DNA of 64,000 nt from Microbacterium invictum (GCF_034421375.1 NZ_CP139779.1:3466055-3530054); one strand, 5' to 3'; shown: positions 1 through 8,609, counted from the stretch's first letter. Notes: generated from the letters alone by a model not told the origin. Made by a program: numbers and translations.

Positions 1-188
1 TCGACCGGATCGCGGCAGGCGGGGCGCTGCGCGGGTCGCACCTCATCCCGAGCGTGCGGGGCGAGCTGCTCGCACGCCTGGGGCGCGCGGAAGAGGCGCG
101 GGCCGAGCTCTTGGCCGCCGCGGCCCTGACCGGGAACGAGCGTGAGGCCGAGGTGCTGCGGGCGAAGGCCGCCGCCGTCGGTGGGTGA
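1..188 (+). CDS. ECF sigma factor, C-terminal end (partial)
   Basis: The gene is cut by the left edge of the window; its reading frame starts at base 3 and ends at TGA 186-188. The visible 61 residues are alpha-helical and rich in Ala, Leu, Arg and Glu, with SVRGELLARLGRAEEARAEL followed by AALTGNEREAEVLRAKAAA. This is the typical TPR-like tail (DUF6596 type) of SigI/SigJ-like ECF RNA polymerase sigma factors, which normally ends in a line such as LLRLGR..EA...Y..A..L..N..ER.FL. The sigma2 and sigma4 domains would lie upstream, outside the window. The assignment rests only on this tail, so it is moderate. No terminator is evident before the next gene. Confidence 0.6.
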   Translation, partial: DRIAAGGALRGSHLIPSVRGELLARLGRAEEARAELLAAAALTGNEREAEVLRAKAAAVGG

Positions 189-394
189 CCCGTGGCGTCC
201 CCAACTCCTGCACCATCGAGGCGAAAGGGTGTGGAAAGGGTTCGCTACGCGCTCCGCGATGAATTCTGCAGGAGTTGAGGACGCTCCCCGCGCCGGCGAC
301 GCGCCGCAGTGGGTTGAGCGGCGCGCGCACGCGCCCTAGGCTCGCGGCAGAGCGTCACCCCGGTTCGGCACCACCCCCGCGAAAGCAGGTTCCG

Positions 395-988
395 ATGGCC
401 CAATTCACCCGCGGATTCGGCTCGCGTCGGCGCGACGCCGACCCGGATCTACCGCCCGGCCAGTACCTCACCACCGACTTCCCGGTTCTGTCGGCCGGTC
501 CGACGCCGCGCATCCCGCTCACGGAGTGGTCGTTCTCGATCCGCACCGAGACCGGCGAGACGGCGAGGTGGAGCTGGGACGAGTTCACGGCCCTGCCGTC
601 GGAGGAGGTCTCCACCGACATCCACTGCGTCACACGCTGGTCGAAGCTCGGCACCTCGTGGCGCGGCGTCGCGCTCGACACGCTCTTCGAAGACGTCGAG
701 ACGAGCTTCGACTTCGTCATGGCGCACTCCTACGGCGGGTACACCACGAACGTGCCGCTCGAAGACCTGCTCGACGGCAAGGCCTGGGTCGCCTACGAGT
801 TCGACGGCGAGCCCCTCGACCCCGAGCACGGCGGCCCGGCCCGGCTGCTCGTGCCGCACCTGTACTTCTGGAAAAGCGCCAAATGGGTACGAGGGCTCGT
901 CATGCAGCAGCACGACGACCCGGGTTTCTGGGAGCAGAACGGCTACCACCTGCGCGGCGACCCTTGGCTGGAGGAGCGGTACTGGTGA
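395..988 (+). CDS. Molybdopterin-dependent oxidoreductase (sulfite-oxidase-like, single domain)
   Basis: The 197-aa product is a stand-alone oxidoreductase molybdopterin-binding domain (sulfite oxidase / YedY fold). The Mo-ligand cysteine is seen in TDIHCVTRWSKLGT (about residue 80). The substrate-pocket and cofactor regions SYGGYTTNVPLEDLL and GPARLLVPHLYFWKSAKWV are conserved for the family. No twin-arginine signal is visible, so it is probably cytoplasmic. The ATG at 395 was chosen over upstream starts because homologues begin with a short FTRGFG..R segment and a GCAGG ribosome site precedes it. It overlaps the flavin reductase gene by 4 nt, which suggests that reductase is its electron partner. 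The substrate is unknown. Confidence 0.88.
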   Translation: MAQFTRGFGSRRRDADPDLPPGQYLTTDFPVLSAGPTPRIPLTEWSFSIRTETGETARWSWDEFTALPSEEVSTDIHCVTRWSKLGTSWRGVALDTLFEDVETSFDFVMAHSYGGYTTNVPLEDLLDGKAWVAYEFDGEPLDPEHGGPARLLVPHLYFWKSAKWVRGLVMQQHDDPGFWEQNGYHLRGDPWLEERYW

Positions 989-1704
989 GGACGACCGGGT
1001 GGCTGCCGGCGCGGATCGCGGCGGTGCGGCCGACCACGAGCCACGCTCGCGTCCTCACCCTCGATGTGGCCGGCTGGCCCGGGAACGACCCCGGACAGCA
1101 CCTCGACATCCGCCTCACCGCGGAGGACGGCTACCAGGCGGAACGGTCGTACTCGATCGCGTCGTCTGGTCCGGGTGAGCGCGTCGAACTCGCCGTCGAC
1201 ACCGTGCCCGACGGCGAGGTGTCTCCCTACCTCGTCCAGGCCGCCGAGGTCGGCGACATGCTCGAGGTGAAGGGTCCGCTCGGCGCATACTTCGTCTGGC
1301 ATGAGACCGACACCGACCCGGTGCAGCTCATCGCCGGAGGGTCGGGAATCGTGCCGCTGCTCGCGATGGCGCGCGCGCACGACAGGTCGGCGAGCACCGC
1401 GCCGTTCCGTCTGCTCTACTCGGTGCGCACACCCGGCGACGCGCTCTACCGCGACGAGATCCTGGGCCTGTCTCAGCGCTCGCTCGACCTCACCTGGGCC
1501 TACACCCGCGAAGCGCCGGAGGGATGGGCCGAGCCCGTCGGGCGCCTCACCGCCGACCGGGTCGCGGCGGCGACCTGGCCGCCCTCGCAGCGTCCCCTCA
1601 CCTTCATCTGCGGGCCGACGCGGTTCGTCGAAGCCGCCGCAGACGCCATGGTCGCCGCCGGCCACGACCCGGCCCGCGTCCGCACCGAACGATTCGGAGG
1701 ATGA
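985..1704 (+). CDS. FAD/NAD(P)-binding ferredoxin-reductase-like oxidoreductase
   Basis: The 239-aa protein has the ferredoxin-NADP reductase fold without a fused iron-sulfur domain. RSYSIAS (about residue 55) is the RxYS flavin-binding motif, GGSGIVPLLAMAR is the NAD(P) pyrophosphate loop, and FICGPTRFVEAAADAMVAAG with a C-terminal RTERFGG is the usual end. The start is a GTG overlapping the TGA of the molybdopterin gene, so translation is probably coupled. It most likely passes electrons between NAD(P)H and the neighbouring molybdoenzyme, possibly in the reductive direction as in MsrP-like or nitrate-reducing systems. That pairing is inferred from context. Confidence 0.88.
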   Translation: MRTTGWLPARIAAVRPTTSHARVLTLDVAGWPGNDPGQHLDIRLTAEDGYQAERSYSIASSGPGERVELAVDTVPDGEVSPYLVQAAEVGDMLEVKGPLGAYFVWHETDTDPVQLIAGGSGIVPLLAMARAHDRSASTAPFRLLYSVRTPGDALYRDEILGLSQRSLDLTWAYTREAPEGWAEPVGRLTADRVAAATWPPSQRPLTFICGPTRFVEAAADAMVAAGHDPARVRTERFGG

Positions 1705-1706
1705 CG

Positions 1707-2042
1707 ATGTCCGACGACCAGACCGGGTCCACCGACCAGGCGAACGACCGCGCCACGCACCCGGGCCGAGACGATCCTCACACCGCGCATATCGTCGACG
1801 GCAACGCGGTGGTCGGCGCCCTCCAGGATCTCCTTGCCGGAGACCTCAGCATGCTGATGCTGGAATGCGGGGGATGCCGCGCCACGGCGCCGCTCGCCGA
1901 ATGGCGCGTCGAGGCCGACCGCGATGCCTTCATCGTGCGGTGCCGATCGTGCACGCATACCCTCTGGACGCTGCTGCGGGATGACCGCGGCGCGGTGCTG
2001 CGGGTGGCTGGAGCCTGCGACATCCGGCCGGCGGCGGTGTAG
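1707..2042 (+). CDS. DUF6510 family protein
   Basis: A 111-aa protein of the DUF6510 type. The core carries two CxxC pairs, LECGGCRATAPLAEW and VRCRSCTHTLW, which look like a small zinc ribbon or possibly a rubredoxin-like site. ATG 1707 was preferred to ATG 1701 because GGAGG (1696-1700) then sits six bases upstream; 1701 would overlap the previous stop as ATGA but leaves no spacer. It is the third gene of the molybdopterin oxidoreductase / reductase unit, a neighbourhood I associate with this family. It may be a metal-binding accessory or electron carrier, but no activity can be read from sequence. Confidence 0.8.
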   Translation: MSDDQTGSTDQANDRATHPGRDDPHTAHIVDGNAVVGALQDLLAGDLSMLMLECGGCRATAPLAEWRVEADRDAFIVRCRSCTHTLWTLLRDDRGAVLRVAGACDIRPAAV

Positions 2043-2060
2043 CAGCCTCCGCGCGAGCCG

Positions 2061-2261
2061 TCACGATCCGGAGATCCGCGTCCACGATGCCTTGCCCTCG
2101 GCGCGCCGCGCCGCCTCGTACGACGAGGGGACGCCGGGCTTTCCTGCGCGGAGGGTGTCGTCATGCGGCGCCGGGCCGGAGCGACCCCGTGGCCTGGTGA
2201 TCCACAGCACCACGGCCGTGACACCGGCGGCGACGCCTCCGAGTGCCAGCAGCTCGATCAT
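2061..2261 (-). CDS. Small single-pass membrane protein, hypothetical
   Basis: A 66-aa product with one N-terminal transmembrane helix (about residues 3-22, IELLALGGVAAGVTAVVLWI) followed by a basic, proline-rich cytoplasmic tail. It converges on the DUF6510 gene with an 18-bp gap. No clear ribosome site lies upstream of the ATG, and no family is recognised. It is plausible because the helix is placed as expected for an N-in anchor and the frame is otherwise unexplained, but it could be spurious. Confidence 0.45.
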   Translation of the reverse strand: MIELLALGGVAAGVTAVVLWITRPRGRSGPAPHDDTLRAGKPGVPSSYEAARRAEGKASWTRISGS

Positions 2262-2300
2262 GCTGAGAGCGTACGCCTGCAGAGGCGCCCGGAGGCCGGA

Positions 2301-2909
2301 TCAGTGGATCGACGCGTCGGCCGCCGTCATCCGCCAGGCGTGGAACACCACCGTCAGACCCGCTCGGGAAGGCGCTGCCACGAGCGGCCCCGCCGCGGCG
2401 TCGGCGGCGCCGTCGAACGGGGCGAGCCGAAGCAGCCGCATAGCCTCGCCGGCGGCACCGCCGGCAACGCCGCCGCGCACGGTGATCGCATCCTCACCCC
2501 GGCTGACCCGGATGACCAGTCGACGGCCGCTCCATTCCGGCACCGCGCCGACCGACCAGTCCGAGCGGCGGTCGGTGACCACCGCTCCCGCGCCGAGCTC
2601 GCCGTCGCAGAACTCGACACCGCTCTTGATCCACCGTTCCGCGTCGATCCGCACGAAGATGCCGGCCTGGTCGAACTGCTCGGTGAAGTCGGCGGTGAAC
2701 TCCACCTCCATCGCCCTGCCGACGGGGAGCGGGGCGATGAGGCCGTGCTCGGACGCGTGCTCGAACCCGTACGCCGTGCGCAGCCACGCGTCGCTTCCCT
2801 CGACGGCCGTGACGACCAGTTCGTCGCCGCGCCGCTCGACGGCCGCGGGCTCATGGGTCCAGCGGCCTTCGGCCCAGTCGATCGGGCGGGGGAAGATCGA
2901 AGTGCTCAT
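2301..2909 (-). CDS. DUF1349 domain-containing protein
   Basis: The 202-aa product matches the DUF1349 (YniA/YuaB-like beta-sandwich, concanavalin/laminin-like) family. It opens with a WxxEP-type line (GRWTHEPAAVERRGDELVV), then DAWLRTAYGF, EVEFTADFTEQFDQAGIFVR and a conserved WIKSGVEFCDGELG, and ends in VVFHAWRMTAAD. Family members are cytoplasmic and of uncertain, possibly carbohydrate-binding, function. The start ATG overlaps the stop of the upstream DUF2256/DUF3253 gene (ATGA, 2906-2909), so the two are co-translated. Nothing seems missing compared with usual family length. Confidence 0.85.
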   Translation of the reverse strand: MSTSIFPRPIDWAEGRWTHEPAAVERRGDELVVTAVEGSDAWLRTAYGFEHASEHGLIAPLPVGRAMEVEFTADFTEQFDQAGIFVRIDAERWIKSGVEFCDGELGAGAVVTDRRSDWSVGAVPEWSGRRLVIRVSRGEDAITVRGGVAGGAAGEAMRLLRLAPFDGAADAAAGPLVAAPSRAGLTVVFHAWRMTAADASIH

Positions 2910-3331
2910 GCTTCCATCGTCGCACCGGAGGCGGGGCGACGCCGGATGCGGATCGGCCCCTTCGCCGTGGACGGATCGACGACGCGCCCGCCCTGAGTGA
3001 TCTCCACCTCGCCTTCCGCCACGAGGCGTCGCGCTGCCCGCCGCGCGGGCTCCATGAGCTCGCGCCACTCCTCGCCGCCGACGTCCTTGGCGGCCTCGGA
3101 GGGACACATCGACGACGTCGCCGCGCGCGCGGCGAGCGTCTGCCGAATGCACGCCTCGAGGGCGCGGTCGACCGGTGTCACGCCCCGCCGACGGCACGCG
3201 TCCGAGCAGTACTTGACCGCGTCCCAGTTCGCCGCCCACTTCGCGCGGTACTCCATGGTGCGGCCGCAGGACGCACAGGTCTTCGGATGCCGCGGCGGGG
3301 CGGCATCCGTCTGTTCGCGTCGACGACCCAT
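2906..3331 (-). CDS. DUF2256 and DUF3253 domain-containing protein
   Basis: The 141-aa protein fuses two small domains. The N-terminal DUF2256-like zinc finger reads KTCASCGRTMEYRAKW..NWDAVKYCSDACRRR (about residues 17-50), with four cysteines in CxxC...CxxxC. The C-terminal DUF3253 winged-helix-like part includes EEWRELMEPARRAARRLVAEGEVEITQGG. This two-domain architecture is common in Actinobacteria and Proteobacteria but has no established biochemical role; DNA or RNA binding is a reasonable guess. It is the first gene of a two-gene unit with the DUF1349 gene. Confidence 0.85.
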   Translation of the reverse strand: MGRRREQTDAAPPRHPKTCASCGRTMEYRAKWAANWDAVKYCSDACRRRGVTPVDRALEACIRQTLAARAATSSMCPSEAAKDVGGEEWRELMEPARRAARRLVAEGEVEITQGGRVVDPSTAKGPIRIRRRPASGATMEA

Positions 3332-3370
3332 ACCTCCATGGTGCCGCGGGCGCAGGGGTCAGCGGGCCGG

Positions 3371-4282
3371 TCACCGCGTGATCGTGGTCGTGCCCGTTGT
3401 CGTCATCGTGACCTCGCGGGCGCCCTCGACGTCTCGGGCCTCCAGGATCATCGACACCGATGAGAAGGCGCCGAGCCGCGACGCGTGGGTGCCGCCGCAC
3501 GGAATCCGCACGGTCGTTCCGGGCAGCTCGCACACCCAGGCGCGACGCGACGACAGCCCGTCGCCGTCCCGATCGATCCGGACCGGCGCGTCGGACGCGA
3601 CCCATTCCGCGAGAAGCATGTTCGCGCGCGAGGCGACGGCGTCGAGACCATCGACGGCGGTCGCGACGAAGCCCTTGCGCCGCAGCGACTTCCCGATCCG
3701 ATAGACGTCGACCGAACCGCCCGGGTGGATGCGGCTCGTCTCGATCGCGAGCGCATCGAAGTTCGGGTGGCCGAGGGCATCCGTCGGGACGTCTTTCGAC
3801 CACGCGTCCGCGAGCGCGGCGTTAAGGGCGAGGGAGGCCAGGTGGCAGACGGTGTGCCCGGCGGACAGCGCGGTGCGATGATCGGCGTCGACGACCGCGC
3901 GCACCTCGGTCGACACCTCCGGGCCCGAGCCCTCGACGATGTGCGCGACGACGAAGACCCAGCCCTCGGTGCCGATCCGGACAGGCAGGTCGGAGCCGAG
4001 CAGCAGCTGTCCGTCCCGGATGCCGCCGACCACCGCGTCCACCACGGGGAACGTCGTTCCCGCTGCCTCGAGGACCGCGCGATCGGCCGGCTGATCGGGC
4101 CAGGCGGCGGTCACGGGGTGCACGCAGGTGACATCGAGGAGGACGGCCGAGCGCCCGTCGCCGAGGTCCTCGACGTGCACCACCCGTCCGGTGCTCGAGG
4201 TGGCCCCCTGCGGGTAGGTGACGATCGTGTCGGTGTCGGGCAGGCCGTTCGGGGCGGAGAGGGTGACGTGAGGCTCGGGCAC
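3371..4282 (-). CDS. Alanyl-tRNA editing protein-like (AlaX/SAD-domain) metal-dependent hydrolase
   Basis: The 303-aa product carries the editing-site signature of class II threonyl/alanyl-tRNA synthetase additional domains. The zinc-binding pairs are seen as AGHTVCHLASLALN (HxxxH, about residues 143-147) and PCGGTHASRLGAFSSV (CxxxH, about 262-266). An N-terminal beta-barrel segment (TDTIVTYPQGATSSTGRVVHVED) resembles the glycine-rich AlaX N-domain. It probably hydrolyses mischarged Ser- or Gly-tRNA(Ala) in trans; the exact specificity cannot be read from sequence. It stands alone, divergent from the following alcohol dehydrogenase. Confidence 0.82.
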   Translation of the reverse strand: MPEPHVTLSAPNGLPDTDTIVTYPQGATSSTGRVVHVEDLGDGRSAVLLDVTCVHPVTAAWPDQPADRAVLEAAGTTFPVVDAVVGGIRDGQLLLGSDLPVRIGTEGWVFVVAHIVEGSGPEVSTEVRAVVDADHRTALSAGHTVCHLASLALNAALADAWSKDVPTDALGHPNFDALAIETSRIHPGGSVDVYRIGKSLRRKGFVATAVDGLDAVASRANMLLAEWVASDAPVRIDRDGDGLSSRRAWVCELPGTTVRIPCGGTHASRLGAFSSVSMILEARDVEGAREVTMTTTGTTTITR

Positions 4283-4324
4283 GCCCCCACCCTAGACGGC
4301 GGCGCGGACGGGTAGATTCGCCCT

Positions 4325-5377
4325 GTGCGCGCCGTCCTCATCCATGCCGTCCGCGGCATGCCGACCGTCACCGACGTCGCCGAGCCCGCGGCCCCGGAGG
4401 GCGGCGTCGTCGTCGACGTCCGCGCGACGGGCCTGTGCCGAAGCGACTGGCACGCCTGGGCCGGCCACGACGAGATCGTCTTCCCGCACGTGCCCGGTCA
4501 CGAACTGGCGGGCGTCGTCTCCGAGGTCGGCACGGGCGTCACCCGCTTCGGCGTCGGCGACCGCGTCACAGTGCCCTTCGTGTGCGGGTGCGGGGTGTGC
4601 GAATGGTGCCGGGCGGGGAACGCCCAGGTGTGCCCCGCCCAGCAGCAGCCGGGGTTCACGCACTGGGGGTCCTTTGCCGAGAAGGTCGCCCTCCACGCCG
4701 CGGACACCAACCTCGTCGCGCTCCCCGAAGGCGTGTCGTTCGAGGCCGCGGCGGCCCTCGGCTGCCGGTTCGCGACGGCCTTCCGGGCGTTGACCGCCCG
4801 GGCCCGCGTCGCCCCGGGCGAATGGGTCACCGTCGTGGGCGCCGGCGGTGTGGGCCTCAGCGTCGTCATGATCGCGATCGCGCTCGGCGCACGCGTGATC
4901 GCGGTCGACACCAATCCGCGCGCCCTCGCCGTCGCGAGCCGCCTCGGCGCGACCGATGTCGTCGTCGGGGGCGCGGACGCGCCACCCGTGCCCGACGTCG
5001 TCCACGAGCTGACCGGCGGGGGCTCGCACGTCTCGGTCGACGCCGTCGGCAGCGCCCAGACCGCCGCCGACGCCGTGCTGAGCCTCCGCCGCGGCGGCCG
5101 GCACGTGCAGATCGGACTGCTGCCGACGGATGACGGACGCTCCGCCGTTCCCATGGCGCGTGCGATCGCGTGGGAGCTCGACATCCTCGGCAGCCACGGG
5201 ATGGCGGCGGCGGACTACCCCGGGATGATGCAGCTCGTCGCGTCGGGCACGCTCCGCCCGCACGACCTCATCGAGCGCGTGATCGGGCTCGATGAGGCAT
5301 CCGCTCTCCTCCCCCGATTCGACACCGCCGCGCCCGCGGGGATGACGATGATCGACCCGCACCTCGGGCTCCCCTAG
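4325..5377 (+). CDS. Zinc-dependent alcohol dehydrogenase (MDR family)
   Basis: The 350-aa product is a medium-chain dehydrogenase. Catalytic zinc ligands are in GLCRSDWHAW and GHELAG. The structural zinc site is the four-cysteine loop CGCGVCEWCRAGNAQVC (about residues 92-108). The Rossmann motif GAGGVGLSVV is followed by an acidic residue (VDTN), suggesting NAD preference. The GTG start at 4325 gives the normal N-terminus MRAVLIHAV. The substrate is unknown. A second family member lies at 7078-8121 and a third at 40158-41195; the three are not close copies. Confidence 0.9.
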   Translation: MRAVLIHAVRGMPTVTDVAEPAAPEGGVVVDVRATGLCRSDWHAWAGHDEIVFPHVPGHELAGVVSEVGTGVTRFGVGDRVTVPFVCGCGVCEWCRAGNAQVCPAQQQPGFTHWGSFAEKVALHAADTNLVALPEGVSFEAAAALGCRFATAFRALTARARVAPGEWVTVVGAGGVGLSVVMIAIALGARVIAVDTNPRALAVASRLGATDVVVGGADAPPVPDVVHELTGGGSHVSVDAVGSAQTAADAVLSLRRGGRHVQIGLLPTDDGRSAVPMARAIAWELDILGSHGMAAADYPGMMQLVASGTLRPHDLIERVIGLDEASALLPRFDTAAPAGMTMIDPHLGLP

Positions 5378-5403
5378 GATCGCTCCGACGGAGGGGGACG
5401 CCG

Positions 5404-5784
5404 ATGACGGCTGGATTCGAACCGGGGTACAGCCAGGGCTACGGGCCCGGCTACGCCGCGATGCCGGCGCCGCAGGGGGCACCGAAGAAGGGCTTCGACA
5501 TCCTCGGGCTCATCGCCGTCATCATCGCGATGGTCTGCCTGCTGCCGACCCTGTTCGTGTTCCTCGTCGGGCTCATCCCGGAGATGAACGCGATCTGGTG
5601 GCTGCTGATCGTGATGATCCCGGCGCTCGGCATCGGCGGAGCGCTCGTGCTGATCCTGGCGATCGCCGGTCTCATCGTCGGCGTCATGCGCCAGCGTCGC
5701 TTCGGCCTGTCGATCACCGGCATCGTGCTCGGCATGCTGATGGTGGTGCCGATCGGGCTGCTGTACTTCAGCTCGATGATGTGA
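5404..5784 (+). CDS. Small integral membrane protein with Gly/Tyr/Pro-rich N-terminus
   Basis: A 126-aa protein. The N-terminus (GYSQGYGPGYAAMPAPQGAPKK, in part) is Gly/Tyr/Pro-rich and cytoplasmic. It is followed by three or four hydrophobic segments: about residues 37-58, 63-85 and 98-120. This resembles DUF4190-type actinobacterial proteins. Its 3' end overlaps the convergent MFS gene by 17 bp. It follows the alcohol dehydrogenase by 26 bp with a GGAGG-like site, so it may be cotranscribed with it. Function unknown. Confidence 0.75.
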   Translation: MTAGFEPGYSQGYGPGYAAMPAPQGAPKKGFDILGLIAVIIAMVCLLPTLFVFLVGLIPEMNAIWWLLIVMIPALGIGGALVLILAIAGLIVGVMRQRRFGLSITGIVLGMLMVVPIGLLYFSSMM

Positions 5785-7075
5785 CGGCGGTGTCCGCCAC
5801 CCGCCGCTCGATGACCGCCATCACGAGGATCGAGATCATCGCGACCGCGGCGAGCCCGATCGTGAGGATCGCCAGGCCGTCGAAGAGCAGCCACTCGGCG
5901 AAGACGCCGCCCAGGACGTTGCCGAGCAGGTAGCCCGCCCCCACGACCACCGAGTACACCCCCATGATGAGGCCCCGGTCCTCGCGGAACTCCGACGAGA
6001 TGTCGCTGAGGTGGGTGAGGGCGGCGGGAGTGAACCCCGCCTCGAGGAACATCCCCGCGATCACGATCGGGATCGCGACCGCCAGCGGCGCGCCGCGGTT
6101 GAGCAGCAGCAGTCCGATCGAGGCGACGACGGCGCCCGCGACGGTGACGAAGAGGGTGGGGATCGTCGGCAGGCGGCCGATGAAGAACGCCCACGCCACG
6201 ATGCACAGGCTGAAGACGAGCACGTAGACGCCGAGGACGGCGGAGAGGCCCGCCTCGTTGTCGGCGAAGGCGCCGGGGAGGAGCTGGCCCTCGGCGGTGC
6301 GATCGCCGGCCAGCACGAAGGTGATCTGCGAGGTGACCCACGTGCCGAGGATGGCGTTGACCGCGATCCATGCCGGCAGGAAGGCGAGCAGGCGCGGTTG
6401 GCCGATGATCCGGATGCGCTCACGGACGCCACGGGCCTGCCGAGGGGCCGCGCCCGCGGCATCCGGTCGCACGAACACGAACACCAGGAGGGATGCCGCG
6501 AGGTAGACGGCGGCGAGCACGACGAACGACCACAGTCCCCACGCTCCGTACAGGAGCGGACCGGTCACCGCCCCGAGCGCAATGCCGCCGGAGGACGACA
6601 GCTCGTAGATGCTCGTCACGCGTCCCCGCCGCATCCGGTCGTCGTCGCTGGCGTCGGCGAGGAGGCCGAGGGTCGCGGGGGCGGCGATCGCGGCTCCCGC
6701 CCCGTCGAGGAGGCGGGAGGTCGCGACGACGGCGATCACGAGGGCGGCGGAGGGCGCGACGGCGATCAGCGAGGCACCGGGCGTGATGAGGATGCCGGCG
6801 GCGGCGAGCAGCGGCGCCGCGATGAGGAAGACGCGACGCCCCCGCCGGTCGCTCGCCGACCCCGCGATGGGGGCGAGGACGAGCTCGGCGAGGAAGCTCA
6901 GCCCCGAGAGCACACCGAGGATGAGGGCGCCGACGGGCGCTCCGGCACGAGCGAGGTCGACGAAGTAGGCCCCGAGCGCCAGAGCACCGGCGGCCGACGC
7001 GGTGCGCAGGAGGAACTGGGCGACCAGCACCGCCGGCGTGCCCACCGGGCGCGCCGCCGTGCGGGGAGCTGCCAC
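5768..7075 (-). CDS. MFS transporter
   Basis: The 435-aa product has about 12 hydrophobic segments. The family's loop 2-3 motif is visible as GSASDRRGRRVFLIAAPL (about residues 74-91), preceded by a long first helix pair. A central cytoplasmic loop (RQARGVRERIRI) separates the two six-helix halves. Drug or metabolite export is likely, but the substrate cannot be told. It is followed after two bases by the end of the alcohol dehydrogenase gene at 7078-8121, so the two probably form an operon transcribed leftwards. Confidence 0.9.
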   Translation of the reverse strand: MAAPRTAARPVGTPAVLVAQFLLRTASAAGALALGAYFVDLARAGAPVGALILGVLSGLSFLAELVLAPIAGSASDRRGRRVFLIAAPLLAAAGILITPGASLIAVAPSAALVIAVVATSRLLDGAGAAIAAPATLGLLADASDDDRMRRGRVTSIYELSSSGGIALGAVTGPLLYGAWGLWSFVVLAAVYLAASLLVFVFVRPDAAGAAPRQARGVRERIRIIGQPRLLAFLPAWIAVNAILGTWVTSQITFVLAGDRTAEGQLLPGAFADNEAGLSAVLGVYVLVFSLCIVAWAFFIGRLPTIPTLFVTVAGAVVASIGLLLLNRGAPLAVAIPIVIAGMFLEAGFTPAALTHLSDISSEFREDRGLIMGVYSVVVGAGYLLGNVLGGVFAEWLLFDGLAILTIGLAAVAMISILVMAVIERRVADTAVTSSS

Positions 7076-7077
7076 CC

Positions 7078-8121
7078 TCAGACCGTCACGAGCACTTTGA
7101 GCGCGTCGCGCGCGTCCATCGCGGCGTACCCGGCGGGCACGTCGTCGATCGGCATCGTGACGTCGAAAACGCGACCGGGCTCGATCGTGCCCTCGAGCAC
7201 CTGCGGGATGGCGTCCTCGATGTAGGCGCGCACCGGCGCGGGGCCGCCCGTGAGGGTGAGGTTCCGCCCGAAGAGCGACCGGAACCCGACCCCGGCCTCT
7301 TCGTACTGGGGCACGCCGACGCGCGAGATCACCCCGCCGGTCCGCGCGACGCGATACGACTGCTCGTAGGCCGGCATGTGCCCGACCGCCTCGAGCACGG
7401 CGTGGCTGCCGAGGCCGTCGGTGATGGCCAGCACCCGCTGGACTCCCTCATCACCGCGCTCGGGCACCACGTGGGTCGCGCCCCATTCGACGCCGAGGTC
7501 GGTGCGCGCGCGGTGACGGCCCATCAGGATGATCGTCTCGGCGCCCAGCTGCTTCGCCGCAAGCACCGCTGACAGCCCGACCGCGCCGTCGCCGACGACG
7601 GTGACGGTCTGGCCGGGGCGCACCCGGGCCATGAACGCGGCGTGATAGCCGGTGAGGTACACGTCCGACAGGGTGAGGAGTGACGGGAGCACCGGGGTGT
7701 CATCCTCGGTCACCCCCGGCACGGGGACGAGGCTGCCGTCGGCGAGGGGGATGCGGGAGAGCTCGGCCTGCAGGCCGGCGGTCTGGCGCGTGGCGTAGAA
7801 GCCGCCGTGCGGGCAGGCCGTCTGGAAACCGTCGCGGCAGGTGGGGCAGGTGTTGTCCGACCAGGCGAAGGGGGCGATGACGAGGTCGCCCTTCTTCACT
7901 GTGGTCACCTCTGGTCCGGTCTCCTCGACGACGCCCAGCAGCTCGTGTCCCATGCTCTGGCCGTGAGAAGACGGCCTCATCGAGTGATACGGGTGCAGGT
8001 CGGAGCCGCAGATGCAGGTGCGGACGGTCCGCACGATCGCGTCGGTCGGATGCTGGATGACGGGATCGGCGACCTCTTCGACGCGCACGTCGCCGGCGCC
8101 GTACATGATGGTGGCCTTCAT
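7078..8121 (-). CDS. Zinc-dependent alcohol dehydrogenase (MDR family)
   Basis: A 347-aa medium-chain dehydrogenase. The N-terminus MKATIMYGAGDVRVEEV, zinc ligands in CICGSDLHPYH and GHELLGVVEE, and a shortened structural-zinc loop (CPTCRDGFQTACPHGG, three cysteines plus a histidine) resemble the IMPDH-region or formaldehyde-dehydrogenase-like subgroup. The nucleotide motif is VGDGAVGLSAVLAAK. The RHRAR segment after the second strand is basic, which suggests NADP use. It lies upstream of the MFS gene with a 2-bp gap. Substrate unknown. Confidence 0.9.
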   Translation of the reverse strand: MKATIMYGAGDVRVEEVADPVIQHPTDAIVRTVRTCICGSDLHPYHSMRPSSHGQSMGHELLGVVEETGPEVTTVKKGDLVIAPFAWSDNTCPTCRDGFQTACPHGGFYATRQTAGLQAELSRIPLADGSLVPVPGVTEDDTPVLPSLLTLSDVYLTGYHAAFMARVRPGQTVTVVGDGAVGLSAVLAAKQLGAETIILMGRHRARTDLGVEWGATHVVPERGDEGVQRVLAITDGLGSHAVLEAVGHMPAYEQSYRVARTGGVISRVGVPQYEEAGVGFRSLFGRNLTLTGGPAPVRAYIEDAIPQVLEGTIEPGRVFDVTMPIDDVPAGYAAMDARDALKVLVTV

Positions 8122-8303
8122 CGCGTTCTCCCCTGCAGCGTCATGTGTTCATCGAAGCACAGCGCGAGCGGCCCCGGTCGCGTCGCGCGCGCTTCGGCCG
8201 GCGACCCGTCGAGAACGGCGGCCCGGCGTCGACCGAGACCGCCGAATTTGACGGGTCGTGACGCACGCGGGGCCAGGCGCACACCGCCCACTACGCTCGA
8301 CCC

Positions 8304-8609
8304 ATGGAGGAATGGGAAGACGATGCGGCGGCGACGCTCGAGCGCCTGAGCGGATCGAAGATGGCGGATGCGTACGTGGGCACCATCCGGATCCTCTCCC
8401 TCACACCGCCCACCCTCCGCCGGCGCTACCAGACCTGCACGATGGACCTGGCGCTCGAAGCGCCGGGGCTCGAGAGCGAGACCCTTCAGACCGAGGTCGT
8501 GCTCGACAAGCGGTACTGGCCCGCCGTGGGAACCGTGCTGCGGGCGCGCATCTCGCGGCGGAAGCCCCGGATGATCGACGCCGACTGGGAGGCGCTCGCG
8601 CGCCGGTGA
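8304..8609 (+). CDS. Conserved actinobacterial hypothetical protein
   Basis: A 101-aa soluble protein with no recognised catalytic motif. It has an acidic start (MEEWEDDAAATLERL), a beta-rich middle (LSLTPPTLRRRYQTCTMDLAL) and the segment VVLDKRYWPAVGTVLRARISRRKPRMIDADWEAL. The latter looks like a short OB- or SH3-like strand set. A promoter-like CTACGCTCG lies just upstream and the frame is well isolated. I do not recognise the family. Confidence 0.6.
   Translation: MEEWEDDAAATLERLSGSKMADAYVGTIRILSLTPPTLRRRYQTCTMDLALEAPGLESETLQTEVVLDKRYWPAVGTVLRARISRRKPRMIDADWEALARR

Noticed and set aside
5410..5440. GGATTCGAACC resembling a tRNA T-arm on the minus strand
   Set aside because: It lies in the start of an evident membrane-protein gene (MTAGFEPGYS) and no acceptor stem, D-arm or anticodon arm can be built around it.
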